A stretch of DNA of 64,000 nt from Wenyingzhuangia sp. 2_MG-2023 (GCF_030548295.1 NZ_JAUOSB010000010.1:1-64000), one strand, 5' to 3'. Shown: positions 54,802 to 64,000, numbered from the stretch's first letter. The notes: a model not told the origin generated them from the letters alone. Numbers and translations: made by a program.

Positions 54802-56319
54802 ATGTGTGATAATCATGAACATAAAAAATTAAGGTCTAACAATAGAGATTTACAAGAAATTGAAAAACAAATTGATAGAAGACACTTTTTGAAAAAAACC
54901 TCTTTAGGTTTGGGTGCCTTGGCTTTTAGTAGTCTTTTGGGTACCGAAAAACTATGGGCAAACATCAATGCAGAAAGTAGTCCCGAAGAAATATTAAACG
55001 CTTACAATAAAAATAGATTAGGTTTACCTCATCATTTACCTAAAGCAAAAAGAATTATCTACTTGTTCCAAAGTGGAGGTCCTTCGCAAATGGACTTATT
55101 TGATTACAAACCTAAATTAACAGACATGTTTGGAAAAGAATTACCAGAGTCTGTAATTGGAGGTCAAAAATTAACAGGAATGAGTGGTGCGCAAAGTACA
55201 CTACCTATTGCTCCTTCTACCTTTAAATTTCAACAGTACGGAGAATCTAGAGCTTGGGTTAGTGATGCCATGCCTTATTTATCGGAAGTTGTAGATGAGT
55301 TGTGTTTTATCAAAGGAATGCAAACAGATCAAATTAACCACACTCCTGCCATTACATTTATGCAAACAGGAAATCAATTACCGGGTAGACCTTCTATTGG
55401 TTCTTGGTTAAGCTATGGGTTAGGATCTGACAATGAGAATCTACCCACCTTTATTACTTTAGTTTCTAAAAACGGAAAAGGACAGCCTTTAAAAGCAAGT
55501 TTATGGGGGAATGGATTTTTACCTACAGAACATCAAGGAGTTCAATTTAGATCTGGAAAAGATCCTGTATTGTACTTAAGTGATCCTGAAAATTATGACG
55601 GACACGACAGAAGACATATGCTAGATTATTTAAGTCATTTAAATGATTTACAAACCGATTCTTACGGAGATCCAGAAATTCAAGCAAGAATGGCTCAGTA
55701 CGAAATGGCCTTTAAAATGCAAACTTCTGTACCCGAAGTAACAGATATTAGTGACGAACCAGAACATATTTTTGATATGTATGGTAAAGACAGTAGAGAC
55801 CCTGGAACTTATGCAGCTAACTGTTTAATGGCTAGAAAGCTATTAGAAAAAGGAGTAAAATTTGTGCAATTGTATCACCAAGGTTGGGATCAACATACCT
55901 ATTGTCCAGGCGGTGTGAAAAATCAATCTAAAAAAACAGATCAAGCAACAGCTGCTTTAATTAAAGATTTAAAGCAACGTGGTATGTTAGAAGATACTTT
56001 AGTCGTTTGGGGTGGAGAGTTTGGTAGAACCATTTATTCTCAAGGACAACTAACAGAAACTAACTATGGTAGAGATCATCATCCTAAAGCATTTACCATG
56101 TGGATGGCAGGTGCAGGTGTAAAACCTGGATTTAGCTACGGAGAAACAGATGACTTTAGTTACAACGTAGTAAAAGATCCTGTACATGTACACGATTTTC
56201 ACGCTACCCTACTCCATTTATTTGGTGTAGATCACGAAAAGTTAACTTTTAAACATCAAGGAAGACGATATCGATTAACCGATGTACACGGAAATGTAGT
56301 AAAAGATTTATTGACCTAA
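54802..56319 (+). CDS. DUF1501 domain-containing protein (Tat-exported)
   Basis: This 505-residue protein is a DUF1501 member, with a sulfatase/alkaline-phosphatase-like fold and unknown activity. A twin-arginine signal RRHFLKKTSLG begins at residue 26, so it is folded in the cytoplasm before export. Conserved blocks are FQSGGPSQMDLFD, GGEFGRT, and GRDHHPKAFTMWMAG with its histidines. DUF1501 is very often encoded beside DUF1549/DUF1553 proteins, as here (27 bases apart), so the two probably work together. Metal-binding His/Asp residues are visible in HDFHATLL. Confidence 0.92.
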   Translation: MCDNHEHKKLRSNNRDLQEIEKQIDRRHFLKKTSLGLGALAFSSLLGTEKLWANINAESSPEEILNAYNKNRLGLPHHLPKAKRIIYLFQSGGPSQMDLFDYKPKLTDMFGKELPESVIGGQKLTGMSGAQSTLPIAPSTFKFQQYGESRAWVSDAMPYLSEVVDELCFIKGMQTDQINHTPAITFMQTGNQLPGRPSIGSWLSYGLGSDNENLPTFITLVSKNGKGQPLKASLWGNGFLPTEHQGVQFRSGKDPVLYLSDPENYDGHDRRHMLDYLSHLNDLQTDSYGDPEIQARMAQYEMAFKMQTSVPEVTDISDEPEHIFDMYGKDSRDPGTYAANCLMARKLLEKGVKFVQLYHQGWDQHTYCPGGVKNQSKKTDQATAALIKDLKQRGMLEDTLVVWGGEFGRTIYSQGQLTETNYGRDHHPKAFTMWMAGAGVKPGFSYGETDDFSYNVVKDPVHVHDFHATLLHLFGVDHEKLTFKHQGRRYRLTDVHGNVVKDLLT

Positions 56320-56344
56320 CAGACAGTTTTTAAACAAAAAACAG

Positions 56345-57454
56345 ATGAACAATACAAGACGAGACTTTATAAAGAAATCTGCCATTGCTGGTGTTGGTTT
56401 GGCTACCTTACCTTCTTTTGGTTTTCATATGGTTAAAAAATCAACAAAAAATGACATCATATTAGGTCATGGAGATTACCAATACAAACTAATTAGAGAT
56501 TGGGCTCAAATGAGTTCTATAGAAACCCCTTTACTAAATTGTCACGAAATGCAAATGGACAGCAAAGGAAGATTAATTATGATTGGTGATCATCCACAAA
56601 ACAACATTCTTATTTTTGATAAATCTGGTAATGTATTAGATAGTTGGGGTACTGCCTACCCTGGAGGTCACGGTTTAACAATTTCCGATGAAGGTGGAGA
56701 GGAATTTTTATTCTTAGCAGATTCAGGTTGGTTTTTAAACAAAGTAGGAAAATGGACCAAACACAACGGTCGTATTTCTAAAACTACAATGGATGGACGT
56801 GTGTTGTTTGATATTGGACATCCACAAACAATTGGTGTTTACAAACCTGGAGAATCTTTTTGTCCTACCGAAACTGCCATTGGCCCAAACGGAGATATTT
56901 ACGTTGCTGACGGATACGGAATGAGTAGAGTGATTCAATACGATTACAATGGGAAATACATTAGACATTGGGGAGGTCAAGACAATCCTGATCCAAGTTA
57001 TGCTATTAAAAGTGCCCACGGTGTTGCCATTGACTATAGAGAGAAAGGAAACCCAATGGTTGTGGTTACCTCTAGAAACCAAGCTAGTTTTAAATGGTTT
57101 ACTTTAGATGGAAAATATATCAAAACTTTACACTTGCCCAACATGCAAGTCTGTAGACCTGTTTTTGATGATAAAAATCTTTATGCCGGAGTTTGTTGGT
57201 CTCAACCTAAAGTTGGAAAAACAGATTGGACACAACCTACAGGATTTGTGACCATATTAGAAGGAGATAAAGTAGTCTCTAACCCTGGAGCTACCGCCCC
57301 TATTTATGTAGGTGGTGAATTGCAAAAATCATATCAATTGCAAAACAAACCCATTTCTCACGGTCATGATGTATGCGTTGACAATGACAAAAACATATAC
57401 GTTTGTCAATGGAGAGCAGACAAAACACCTCCTTTAAAATTAGAAAGAATTTAA
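56345..57454 (+). CDS. Tat-exported NHL-type six-bladed beta-propeller protein
   Basis: This 369-residue protein has a twin-arginine signal (NTRRDFIKKSAIAG). A beta-propeller with NHL-like blades follows: CHEMQMDSKGRLIMIGD, AIGPNGDIYVADGYG, GVAIDYR and HDVCVDNDKNIYVCQW. Such proteins resemble peptidyl-alpha-hydroxyglycine lyase-like or SMP-30-like propellers, but the catalytic residues are not clear. It lies in the middle of the DUF1549/1553-DUF1501-cytochrome operon (25 bases after DUF1501, 89 before the cytochrome), which implies a common periplasmic pathway. Two Cys (in CRPVF and CWSQ) may form a disulfide. Confidence 0.87.
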   Translation: MNNTRRDFIKKSAIAGVGLATLPSFGFHMVKKSTKNDIILGHGDYQYKLIRDWAQMSSIETPLLNCHEMQMDSKGRLIMIGDHPQNNILIFDKSGNVLDSWGTAYPGGHGLTISDEGGEEFLFLADSGWFLNKVGKWTKHNGRISKTTMDGRVLFDIGHPQTIGVYKPGESFCPTETAIGPNGDIYVADGYGMSRVIQYDYNGKYIRHWGGQDNPDPSYAIKSAHGVAIDYREKGNPMVVVTSRNQASFKWFTLDGKYIKTLHLPNMQVCRPVFDDKNLYAGVCWSQPKVGKTDWTQPTGFVTILEGDKVVSNPGATAPIYVGGELQKSYQLQNKPISHGHDVCVDNDKNIYVCQWRADKTPPLKLERI

Positions 57455-57543
57455 GAATCCATATCAGAAACTACATTTGGATTTATTTAGACACAGTACT
57501 AAAAAATAAACGAACGATTCCAAGAATCTACAACTAAACATAT

Positions 57544-58926
57544 ATGAACGAAGTACCAGATATTGTATTTTTTTTAGGGAGATTTCACCCCTTGGTAGTG
57601 CATTTACCTATCGGATTGATCCTTTTTGCTTTTTTATTAGAAATTTTAAGCAAGTGGCAAAACTTAAAGGAACTAAAAGTTGCCATTCCATACGCTTTGC
57701 TATTTGGAGCAATAACTGCAGCTACAGCCTGTGTGTTGGGTTACATGCTTTCTTTAAGTGGGGAATATGATGGCCCTATGCTAGACGGACATTTTTGGTT
57801 TGGAATTGCAACCACTCTATTGACTTTGATGGCTTGGTTGATTTCTGCTGATAAAATTAAATTCATCAAACTAAAAACATTCAAAGCTAATATTGCATCG
57901 TTGACATTATTGGTTGTTTTGGTGAGTGTTACGGGACATTATGGTGGTAATTTGACCCACGGTTCTGATTATTTAACCAAATACGCACCTTTTGGTGAAA
58001 AACCTAAAGAAACTATCAAGCCTAAAACAGTAGAAGAAGTGGTGGTTTTTGATCACATTGTTTATCCTATATTAGAAGACAAATGTATCAGTTGTCACAA
58101 TCCTTCTAAGAAAAAAGGAGGCTTGTCTCTAGATACTGAAGAAAATATTTTAAAAGGAGGTAGAGAAGGAATTACCATCACACCTGGAGATCTTTCTAAA
58201 TCAGATTTAATTCACAGAGTAACCTTAAACCCACACAACAAAGACTTTATGCCGCCTGAAGGGAAAAACCCTTTAACGGAAGAAGAAATTCAATTGTTGA
58301 GTTTTTGGATTGAAAATAACAAAGCTGACTTTAAAATAAAACTGGTAGATTCTGAAAAAAAGGATGAAATTCTAAAAACTGCTTTGGCTTATTTGGAACT
58401 AGGTACTGAAAATGTAACTGAAAAAATCCCAAAATTAAAACCCGTAGACAGTCTACTTATTGGAACATTAAAAAGTAAAGGTTTTGCTATAAGAGAACTT
58501 GTTTACAATGCAAATATTTTTGATGTTGTCTTGCCTTCTAAAACAGCAAAAAGTCCTGAAGAAGCTAAAGCATTGTTGCAAGAATTGGCTAAAATAAAAG
58601 ATCATATTTATTGGTTGTCTTTAGAAAACAATGCTATCACAGATCAAGAATTAACAACCATTGCTACATTTACCAACTTAAGACAATTGCACTTGAATAA
58701 AAATGCAATAAGCAATGCGGGTATCGAAAAACTGAAGGCTATTTCAACTTTAAACTCTCTGAATTTGTACGGAACTAAAGTAGATCAAAATTGTTTTGCT
58801 TCTCTTCTTGAATTTAAAAATTTGGAAAAAGTATATTTATGGCAAACAGCGATCACCTCTGAGCATGTAAAGGAATTTACTGCAATAAACAAAAAACCAT
58901 TATTAATTTCAGGAGTTGTCAAATAA
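57544..58926 (+). CDS. Membrane cytochrome c with DUF2231 and leucine-rich repeats
   Basis: The 460-residue protein has four membrane helices at the N-terminus (about residues 10-150, DUF2231-like, with FHPLVVHLPIGL). A PSCyt1-type cytochrome domain follows, with CISCH at 181-185 and a probable distal ligand in FMPPEGK. The C-terminus holds leucine-rich repeats (about 350-450, as LxxLHLNKNAIS). It would carry electrons between the membrane and periplasmic heme proteins of the same operon. The LRR part may bind a partner. The peroxidase gene starts directly at its stop codon. Confidence 0.87.
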   Translation: MNEVPDIVFFLGRFHPLVVHLPIGLILFAFLLEILSKWQNLKELKVAIPYALLFGAITAATACVLGYMLSLSGEYDGPMLDGHFWFGIATTLLTLMAWLISADKIKFIKLKTFKANIASLTLLVVLVSVTGHYGGNLTHGSDYLTKYAPFGEKPKETIKPKTVEEVVVFDHIVYPILEDKCISCHNPSKKKGGLSLDTEENILKGGREGITITPGDLSKSDLIHRVTLNPHNKDFMPPEGKNPLTEEEIQLLSFWIENNKADFKIKLVDSEKKDEILKTALAYLELGTENVTEKIPKLKPVDSLLIGTLKSKGFAIRELVYNANIFDVVLPSKTAKSPEEAKALLQELAKIKDHIYWLSLENNAITDQELTTIATFTNLRQLHLNKNAISNAGIEKLKAISTLNSLNLYGTKVDQNCFASLLEFKNLEKVYLWQTAITSEHVKEFTAINKKPLLISGVVK

Positions 58927-60084
58927 ATGAATAACCCGTATATATACGTTCTTATTTTCTTATGCTTTTATGCTTGTCAACAGAAAAGAGCGAATTTTAA
59001 AAAAGAAGATACCAACGTATATATACCTTTGCCAAAGGTTTTACACCCTAAAAACAACCTTTCATCACCTGAAAAAATTCATTTAGGAAAGTTATTGTTT
59101 TACGACCCTATTTTATCTGGAAACAAAGACATTGCTTGTGCTACCTGTCACCATCCTAATTACGCGTATGCAGAAAACATTGATCTATCTATAGGAACCA
59201 ATGCTACAGGTTTGGGTAGTAAAAGAAAGTTTAAAAAACCAAATAGCATTCCTCTGGTAAAAAGAAATGCACATACTATATTAAACACTGCTTATAACGG
59301 AATAAACATTAAGGGAACTTACAACCCTGAAAAAGCACCAATGTTTTGGGACAATAGAGCTAAGAGTTTAGAAGAACAAGCTTTGATGCCCATCACCACT
59401 CTAGAAGAAATGAGAGGACAAACAATTGATGAAAACATTATTTTAGACACAGTGATTCATCGGTTGAAAAACATTCCAGAATACCGTTTTTTGTTTCAAA
59501 AAGCATTTCCTAACAACCCCGTAATTACAACAAGCAACTTAAGCAAAGCCATTGCTTGTTTTGAAAGAACTTTATCTAGTAACAATTCACGTTTTGACAA
59601 CTATTTAAAAGGAGAAACCAATGCTATTTCCGAAACAGAAAAAGAAGGATTTCGATTGTTTAAAAAAGCAAAATGTAACCAATGTCATTCTGGCCCTATG
59701 TTTAGTGATTATAAAATCCACACACTTGGGCTACCAGACAACCAAAAACTAAACATTTCCGATGATGGTTTTAAAAAAAATTATGGATTTAGAACCCCCA
59801 CTCTTAGAAATTTAAGGCATACTGGTCCGTATATGCATAACGGAACATTAAAAACATTATTACAAGTTCTTGAGTTTTACGAAGACATTTCTACAGGAAA
59901 GCCACAAAACCCTTTGGTAGCCCCCTCAAAAACAGATCCTTTAGCAAAGGAAATCCGTCTAAAAGTAAAAGACATGTCCTTTATTATTTCTTTTTTTAAT
60001 ACGCTAAACAATGAGGATATTGACAACGAAACACCTAAACAAGTACCCAGTGGTTTGACAGTAGGTGGAGCTATTTACAACTAA
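58927..60084 (+). CDS. Di-heme cytochrome c peroxidase family lipoprotein
   Basis: This 385-residue protein belongs to the CCP/MauG family. Two CxxCH heme sites are present: C71-ATC-H75 near the N-terminus and C250-NQC-H254. The family motif FRTPTLRN lies near 288 and MHNG in the C-terminal part. A lipoprotein signal ends at Cys17. CCP members reduce hydrogen peroxide; MauG-like members oxidise a partner protein or small molecule. It is translated directly after the membrane cytochrome gene (ATG adjoining TAA), which suggests that the cytochrome feeds or drains its electrons. It is the last gene of the operon. Confidence 0.9.
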   Translation: MNNPYIYVLIFLCFYACQQKRANFKKEDTNVYIPLPKVLHPKNNLSSPEKIHLGKLLFYDPILSGNKDIACATCHHPNYAYAENIDLSIGTNATGLGSKRKFKKPNSIPLVKRNAHTILNTAYNGINIKGTYNPEKAPMFWDNRAKSLEEQALMPITTLEEMRGQTIDENIILDTVIHRLKNIPEYRFLFQKAFPNNPVITTSNLSKAIACFERTLSSNNSRFDNYLKGETNAISETEKEGFRLFKKAKCNQCHSGPMFSDYKIHTLGLPDNQKLNISDDGFKKNYGFRTPTLRNLRHTGPYMHNGTLKTLLQVLEFYEDISTGKPQNPLVAPSKTDPLAKEIRLKVKDMSFIISFFNTLNNEDIDNETPKQVPSGLTVGGAIYN

Positions 60085-60196
60085 GTGATATTTTCTTTTT
60101 TTTGATAGGTATTGTTTTTTAGATTACATTTATTCTAATTCGTCCTAAAAAAGTAATTGCTTTTACAACGACGGATTTAATATTTCGACGAACATT

Positions 60197-62116
60197 ATGA
60201 TCAAAAAGATTTTATTTTTTTTAGTGATTTGCACACTTTGTAGCAACACCTTTACACATGCTCAAACGGATTCGCATAAGGACAGCCTTAGCTTAAATAT
60301 TCAAAAAGACAGCATCAATAACAACAATCTTTTAAAAGACAGCATCAATAGTAGTCTTTTAAAAGAGTTCAATCAGAAGATTTCTGAAATACAAGAACAA
60401 CGCAAGCAAGACTCTATCAAAAAAATTGAGTTGGAAAAAACCTTGCAATCTTTAAAAACAACTGACAATTTAAAAAAAGAAGAACTGTTAAATCAATTGA
60501 AAGAAATTGAAGAAAGTGAAACCAAAAGAATTACAGAAAAAAAAGCTAGAATTGACGCTTTAAGAAATACCGCCAAAGGTTTTCCTGTAACAGGAGTTAT
60601 GAACGACACACTGTTTTTGATTTTTGCCAAAATTGGTTCTTCTACAGCTGCAGAAAGAGCACAAAACATTTCTAAAAAAATTGAAAAGTTGTACAACGAT
60701 GATTTTCTAAAAATAGATCAAATCAATGTACATCCTTTTGAAAATACGTTTGATATAGTGTACAATGAAATCATCTTGATGAGCATTTCAGAAGCCGATG
60801 CTATTTGGTACAATCAATCTGTTGAAAGCAGCGCTGAATTGTTTAAAGAAAATATCAAAACAGCCATTGCAAAAGCAAAAGAGGAAAACAGTTTGAAAAA
60901 AATAGCCATGCGTTCCGGATTGGTTTTACTAGTTATTTTCATTATTTGGTTTGTCATAAAAATGATGACCAAATTATTTATAAAACTAGACCTGATTATT
61001 AAAATAAAACAAGAATCTTGGTTAAAAGACATCAAATACAATGATTATGTAATTGTTTCTACAGAACAAGCACTGGTCTTAGTTTCTTACATTACCAAAG
61101 CTGTAAAAATTGTTGTGTATGCTTTAATTTTATACATTACACTGCCCATCCTTTTTAGTATTTTTCCATTTACAAGAGACTGGGCAAGTACACTTTTTAA
61201 TTTAATTTGGGATCCTTTAAAAGGAGTTTTTATCAATATTATTTCCTTTTTACCTAACTTATTTAGCATTATTGTTATCTATGTAGTGATGCGATATTTT
61301 ATACGATTTGTAAAGTATATTTTTAGTGAAATTAAAAACGAAAAATTAAAAATTAATGGTTTTCATCCTGATTGGGCCATGCCTACTTTTGGAATTGTAA
61401 AAGTTTTGTTATACGCTTTTACCATTGTCTTAATTTTCCCTCATTTGCCAGGAAATGATTCCAAAGTATTTCAAGGAGTTTCTGTTTTTGTTGGGGTTTT
61501 GTTCTCTTTAGGTTCTTCTACAGCCATTTCTAACATGGTTGCTGGTTTGGTTATTACTTATATGCGATCTTTTAAAATTGGTGACCGTATAAAATTTGGA
61601 GATATTAAAGGAGATGTGATAGAAAAAACGTTATTAATTACACGTTTAAAAACTGTTAAAAACGAAATTATTACGGTTCCAAACTCTACTATTTTAGCAA
61701 GTAACATTGTAAATTACACCAGTATTGCAGATGAAAACGGATTGATATTACACACAACGGTTACTTTAGGTTACGATGTACCTTGGAAGTTGGTACACAA
61801 AAGTTTGATAGAAGCTGCCATTAGAACAGAAGCAATTTCTAATGCTCCTAGTCCCTTTGTTTTACAAACAAGTTTAGATGATTATTACGTTTCTTATGAG
61901 TTGAATGCCTACACCAAAATAGTTGCCAAACAAGCAATTATTTATTCTGAATTACACCAAAACATTCAAGATGTGTGTAATGAAAACGGTATAGAAATTT
62001 TATCTCCTCATTACAGAGCTACCAGAGATGGAAACATGATTACCATTCCAAAAGATTATTTAGACAAAGATTACAAAGCTCCTAGTTTTAATGTAAATAT
62101 TCAAAAAGAAGAATAG
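60197..62116 (+). CDS. MscS family mechanosensitive ion channel
   Basis: This 639-residue protein has a signal peptide, a long periplasmic helical domain (about 25-235), several membrane helices (about 240-430) and the MscS pore and beta domain. The pore helix region contains GVLFSLGSSTAISNMVAG and the beta domain starts with IGDRIKFGDIKGDV. It opens under membrane tension to release solutes on osmotic downshift. The periplasmic domain starts with repeats of KDSIN and a Lys/Glu-rich coiled coil (about 50-120). A shared terminator follows. Confidence 0.92.
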   Translation: MIKKILFFLVICTLCSNTFTHAQTDSHKDSLSLNIQKDSINNNNLLKDSINSSLLKEFNQKISEIQEQRKQDSIKKIELEKTLQSLKTTDNLKKEELLNQLKEIEESETKRITEKKARIDALRNTAKGFPVTGVMNDTLFLIFAKIGSSTAAERAQNISKKIEKLYNDDFLKIDQINVHPFENTFDIVYNEIILMSISEADAIWYNQSVESSAELFKENIKTAIAKAKEENSLKKIAMRSGLVLLVIFIIWFVIKMMTKLFIKLDLIIKIKQESWLKDIKYNDYVIVSTEQALVLVSYITKAVKIVVYALILYITLPILFSIFPFTRDWASTLFNLIWDPLKGVFINIISFLPNLFSIIVIYVVMRYFIRFVKYIFSEIKNEKLKINGFHPDWAMPTFGIVKVLLYAFTIVLIFPHLPGNDSKVFQGVSVFVGVLFSLGSSTAISNMVAGLVITYMRSFKIGDRIKFGDIKGDVIEKTLLITRLKTVKNEIITVPNSTILASNIVNYTSIADENGLILHTTVTLGYDVPWKLVHKSLIEAAIRTEAISNAPSPFVLQTSLDDYYVSYELNAYTKIVAKQAIIYSELHQNIQDVCNENGIEILSPHYRATRDGNMITIPKDYLDKDYKAPSFNVNIQKEE

Positions 62117-62147
62117 TCAATTTTAGTCTAGATTGTAAATAAAAATT

Positions 62148-62187
62148 AAAACACCGTTACTTTTATTTAGAAGCAACGGTGTTTTTT
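62148..62187. terminator. Bidirectional intrinsic terminator between MscS and RNA methyltransferase genes
   Basis: Arms AAAACACCGTT and AACGGTGTTTT (62148-62158 and 62175-62185) pair perfectly, with T-rich tails on both strands. Confidence 0.85.
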
Positions 62188-62224
62188 ATGTAAAAAATCA
62201 AATTAAGAATAATATAAAATTCAA

Positions 62225-63394
62225 CTAGTAATCGTTTTTCTTCGCTTTCTTACTTCCTTCATAAATTTCATACTTCACAAACTTACAATCCAAATCACTA
62301 TTTTTTATAGCAATTCTTCTACTGGTTTTCAAACCTACAAATTTTAGAGCTTCAACATCCGATGTAATAAACCAAGCTGATGAATTGTGGTAATGATGTT
62401 TTAATGTATCTCCAATGCTTCTATAAAATCCTTCGGTATCGTCTAATTTCAAACGCTCTCCATAAGGTGGATTGAACAAAATAGTTGTGGGTCCAAAAAC
62501 TTCTTTCTTAGAGTTGAAAAAGTTTACATGGTGTACTCCTATAAATTCTTCTAAATTGGCATTCTGAATATTTTCATTTGCTTTTACAACAGCAGATGGA
62601 GCTTTGTCAAACCCCATAATTTTACATTTAGGATCTCTAATTCTCTTGATCAAAGAGTCTTGAATGGCAAAAAACAAATTCTCATTGTAATCATTCCATT
62701 TCTCAAAAGCAAATTCTTTTCTGTTGATGTTTGCAGGAATGTTACAAGCAATCATTGCAGCTTCTATCAAAAGTGTTCCAGAACCACACATAGGATCTAT
62801 AAAATTCTGATCTCCATTATACCCTGACAACAAAATCAATCCAGCTGCTAAAACTTCATTGATTGGTGCAATATTGGTGTTCAATCTATATCCTCTTTTG
62901 TGCAAAGAATCTCCAGAACTGTCTAATGAAACGGTACAAACTCCATGTCTATCAATATGAACGTTGACTTTTAGGTCTGGATGTTTTACATCCACATTAG
63001 GTCTTTCTTCATACTTGGCCATAAAATAATCTGCAATAGCATCTTTGGTTCTCAAAGCCAAATAATGCGTATTGTCTGTCATTCCCGTAAATTGATTGGT
63101 TCCTTTGGTGGCAAAAGTTCCTTTAACACCTACATATTTTTCCCAACGAATTTTTAAGAGATTTTTATAAAAATCATCTTCGTTGCGTACTTTAAACTTT
63201 ACAATAGGTTTTAAAATTCTGATAGCCGTTCTTAAATACAAATTTGCTTTGTACATAAATCCCTCATCACCAACAAACTCCACCATTCTAACTCCTGATT
63301 TTACATCTTGAGCTCCCAATTGCTTTAACTCGTTTGACAAAACCTCTTCCAAACCTTGTAAGGTAATGGCTACCATTTTAAAATTATCTCCCAT
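62225..63394 (-). CDS. THUMP domain class I RNA methyltransferase (RlmL/YpsC type)
   Basis: This 389-residue enzyme has an N-terminal THUMP RNA-binding domain (about 1-160) and a methyltransferase domain with DPMCGSGTLLIEAA. The N2-guanine methyltransferase signature is NPPYGERL near 310. It is similar to the N-terminal half of E. coli RlmL (23S rRNA m2G2445). It lacks the second, RlmK-like half. Start ATG 63394 is taken; ATG 63376 (MVAITLQGLEE) is an alternative. Divergent from the next methyltransferase gene. Confidence 0.9.
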   Translation of the reverse strand: MGDNFKMVAITLQGLEEVLSNELKQLGAQDVKSGVRMVEFVGDEGFMYKANLYLRTAIRILKPIVKFKVRNEDDFYKNLLKIRWEKYVGVKGTFATKGTNQFTGMTDNTHYLALRTKDAIADYFMAKYEERPNVDVKHPDLKVNVHIDRHGVCTVSLDSSGDSLHKRGYRLNTNIAPINEVLAAGLILLSGYNGDQNFIDPMCGSGTLLIEAAMIACNIPANINRKEFAFEKWNDYNENLFFAIQDSLIKRIRDPKCKIMGFDKAPSAVVKANENIQNANLEEFIGVHHVNFFNSKKEVFGPTTILFNPPYGERLKLDDTEGFYRSIGDTLKHHYHNSSAWFITSDVEALKFVGLKTSRRIAIKNSDLDCKFVKYEIYEGSKKAKKNDY

Positions 63395-63471
63395 AAAACT
63401 TATTATTTCAGATTACAAAAGTACTTTTTTGTAATGTCATTTAAATAAAAACTACTAAAGAATAAATTAAC

Positions 63472-63479
63472 TAAATTTG
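63472..63479 (+). promoter_or_regulatory. Putative -7 box (TAAATTTG) of the terminal methyltransferase gene
   Basis: An exact TAnnTTTG match lies 18 bases before the ATG at 63498. Confidence 0.45.
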
Positions 63480-63497
63480 GGCTTCAATATTTTTTAC

Positions 63498-64000
63498 ATG
63501 AAACAAACAAAAACTTGGTTTAGTGAGTGGTTCAATACACATTACTATCACATATTATACAAACACCGAAACCACGAAGAAGCCAAAGTATTTATAGAAA
63601 ATTTAACCACTTTTTTAGACATTCCAAAAACACATACCATTCTAGACTTGGCATGTGGAAAAGGAAGACATTCTATTTTTTTAAATTCCTTAGGTTATCC
63701 TGTAATTGGTGCGGATTTGTCCGAAAACAGTATTGAGTATGCCAATCAATTTGCCAACAAAAATCTAAAATTTGTAGTACAAGACATGCGCAAACCTTTT
63801 GCTGTAAAAGTAGATGCCGTTTTTAATATGTTTACCAGTTTTGGGTATTTTGATGACGACAATGATGATATTCAGGTGTTGAAAAACATTGCTGATGCCT
63901 TGCCTAAAAACGGTGTTGCTGTTATTGATTATATGAATGTTTCTAAAGTTGTTCCAAACTTAGTTGCTCAAGAAACCATACACAGAGACGGTCTTACTTT
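63498..64000 (+). CDS. Class I SAM-dependent methyltransferase (partial, cut by window end)
   Basis: The frame starting at ATG 63498 stays open to the window end (167 codons visible). It begins MKQTKTWFSEWF and has the SAM loop LDLACGKGRHS, an acidic residue after strand 2 (ADLS), FNMFTSFGYFD and VAVIDYMN. It resembles class I methyltransferases that act on small molecules. The C-terminus is missing, so the length is unknown. It is divergent from the THUMP methyltransferase. Confidence 0.85.
   Translation, partial: MKQTKTWFSEWFNTHYYHILYKHRNHEEAKVFIENLTTFLDIPKTHTILDLACGKGRHSIFLNSLGYPVIGADLSENSIEYANQFANKNLKFVVQDMRKPFAVKVDAVFNMFTSFGYFDDDNDDIQVLKNIADALPKNGVAVIDYMNVSKVVPNLVAQETIHRDGLT

Noticed and set aside
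1-64000. CRISPR array, prophage or riboswitch
   Set aside because: No regular spaced repeats, phage structural genes or recognised riboswitch cores were seen.

Overview
The window is AT-rich bacterial DNA from a member of the Bacteroidota, most likely a marine Flavobacteriaceae. The evidence is the content: SusC/SusD outer-membrane proteins, many lipoproteins, LytTR and AraC regulators, a GH117 hydrolase next to a sulfatase, and TAnnTTTG-type -7 promoter boxes in front of many genes with no obvious Shine-Dalgarno sites. Species and genus cannot be fixed from this sequence alone.

Layout. 1-13 kb: two degraded IS110-type remnants in the same orientation (1-184 and 12520-12918) bracket an M1 aminopeptidase, two housekeeping RNA/nucleotide genes (rlmF, nrnA), a small unknown gene, and a four-gene SMC-type operon (5901-12227) that reads as a Wadjet anti-plasmid system, jetABCD. 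The operon has degenerate repeats on both flanks and a strongly structured DNA element upstream. 13-14.7 kb: a TetR repressor and an OsmC-like protein carry the same palindromic operator; an RbsD/FucU mutarotase follows. 14.8-19 kb: a three-gene glycan locus (five-bladed-propeller lipoprotein, sulfatase, GH117). 19-24.8 kb: a complete ATPase-permease-permease-adaptor-TolC export operon. 25-29 kb: an orphan DppB-like permease, TlpA-like thioredoxin, tpiA, prmA, clpS and a small unknown gene. 29-31 kb: tandem PAP2 phosphatases and a tRNA-Arg(ACG). 31-39.5 kb: a CaCA antiporter, an OmpA protein, truncated hemoglobin, an unusual SDR, a methyltransferase and two metallopeptidases.

39.5-50.5 kb (minus strand) is a probable peptide-utilisation locus: LytTR regulator, sensor kinase, gluzincin/metzincin-type protease, SusC, SusD and a DUF5018-type lipoprotein, closed by a terminator. 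An AraC regulator at 50.5-51.4 kb is divergent from a plus-strand operon at 51.5-60.1 kb of planctomycete-type genes: a DUF1549/DUF1553 heme protein with a LamG insert, DUF1501, an NHL-type propeller, a membrane cytochrome c with leucine-rich repeats, and a di-heme peroxidase. This looks like an uncharacterised periplasmic redox or hydrolytic pathway. The window ends with an MscS channel, a THUMP RNA methyltransferase and a SAM methyltransferase cut by the window edge.

The two most interesting systems are the Wadjet operon and the DUF1549/1553-DUF1501-cytochrome locus. Functions are inferred from motifs read by eye; no database search was run.
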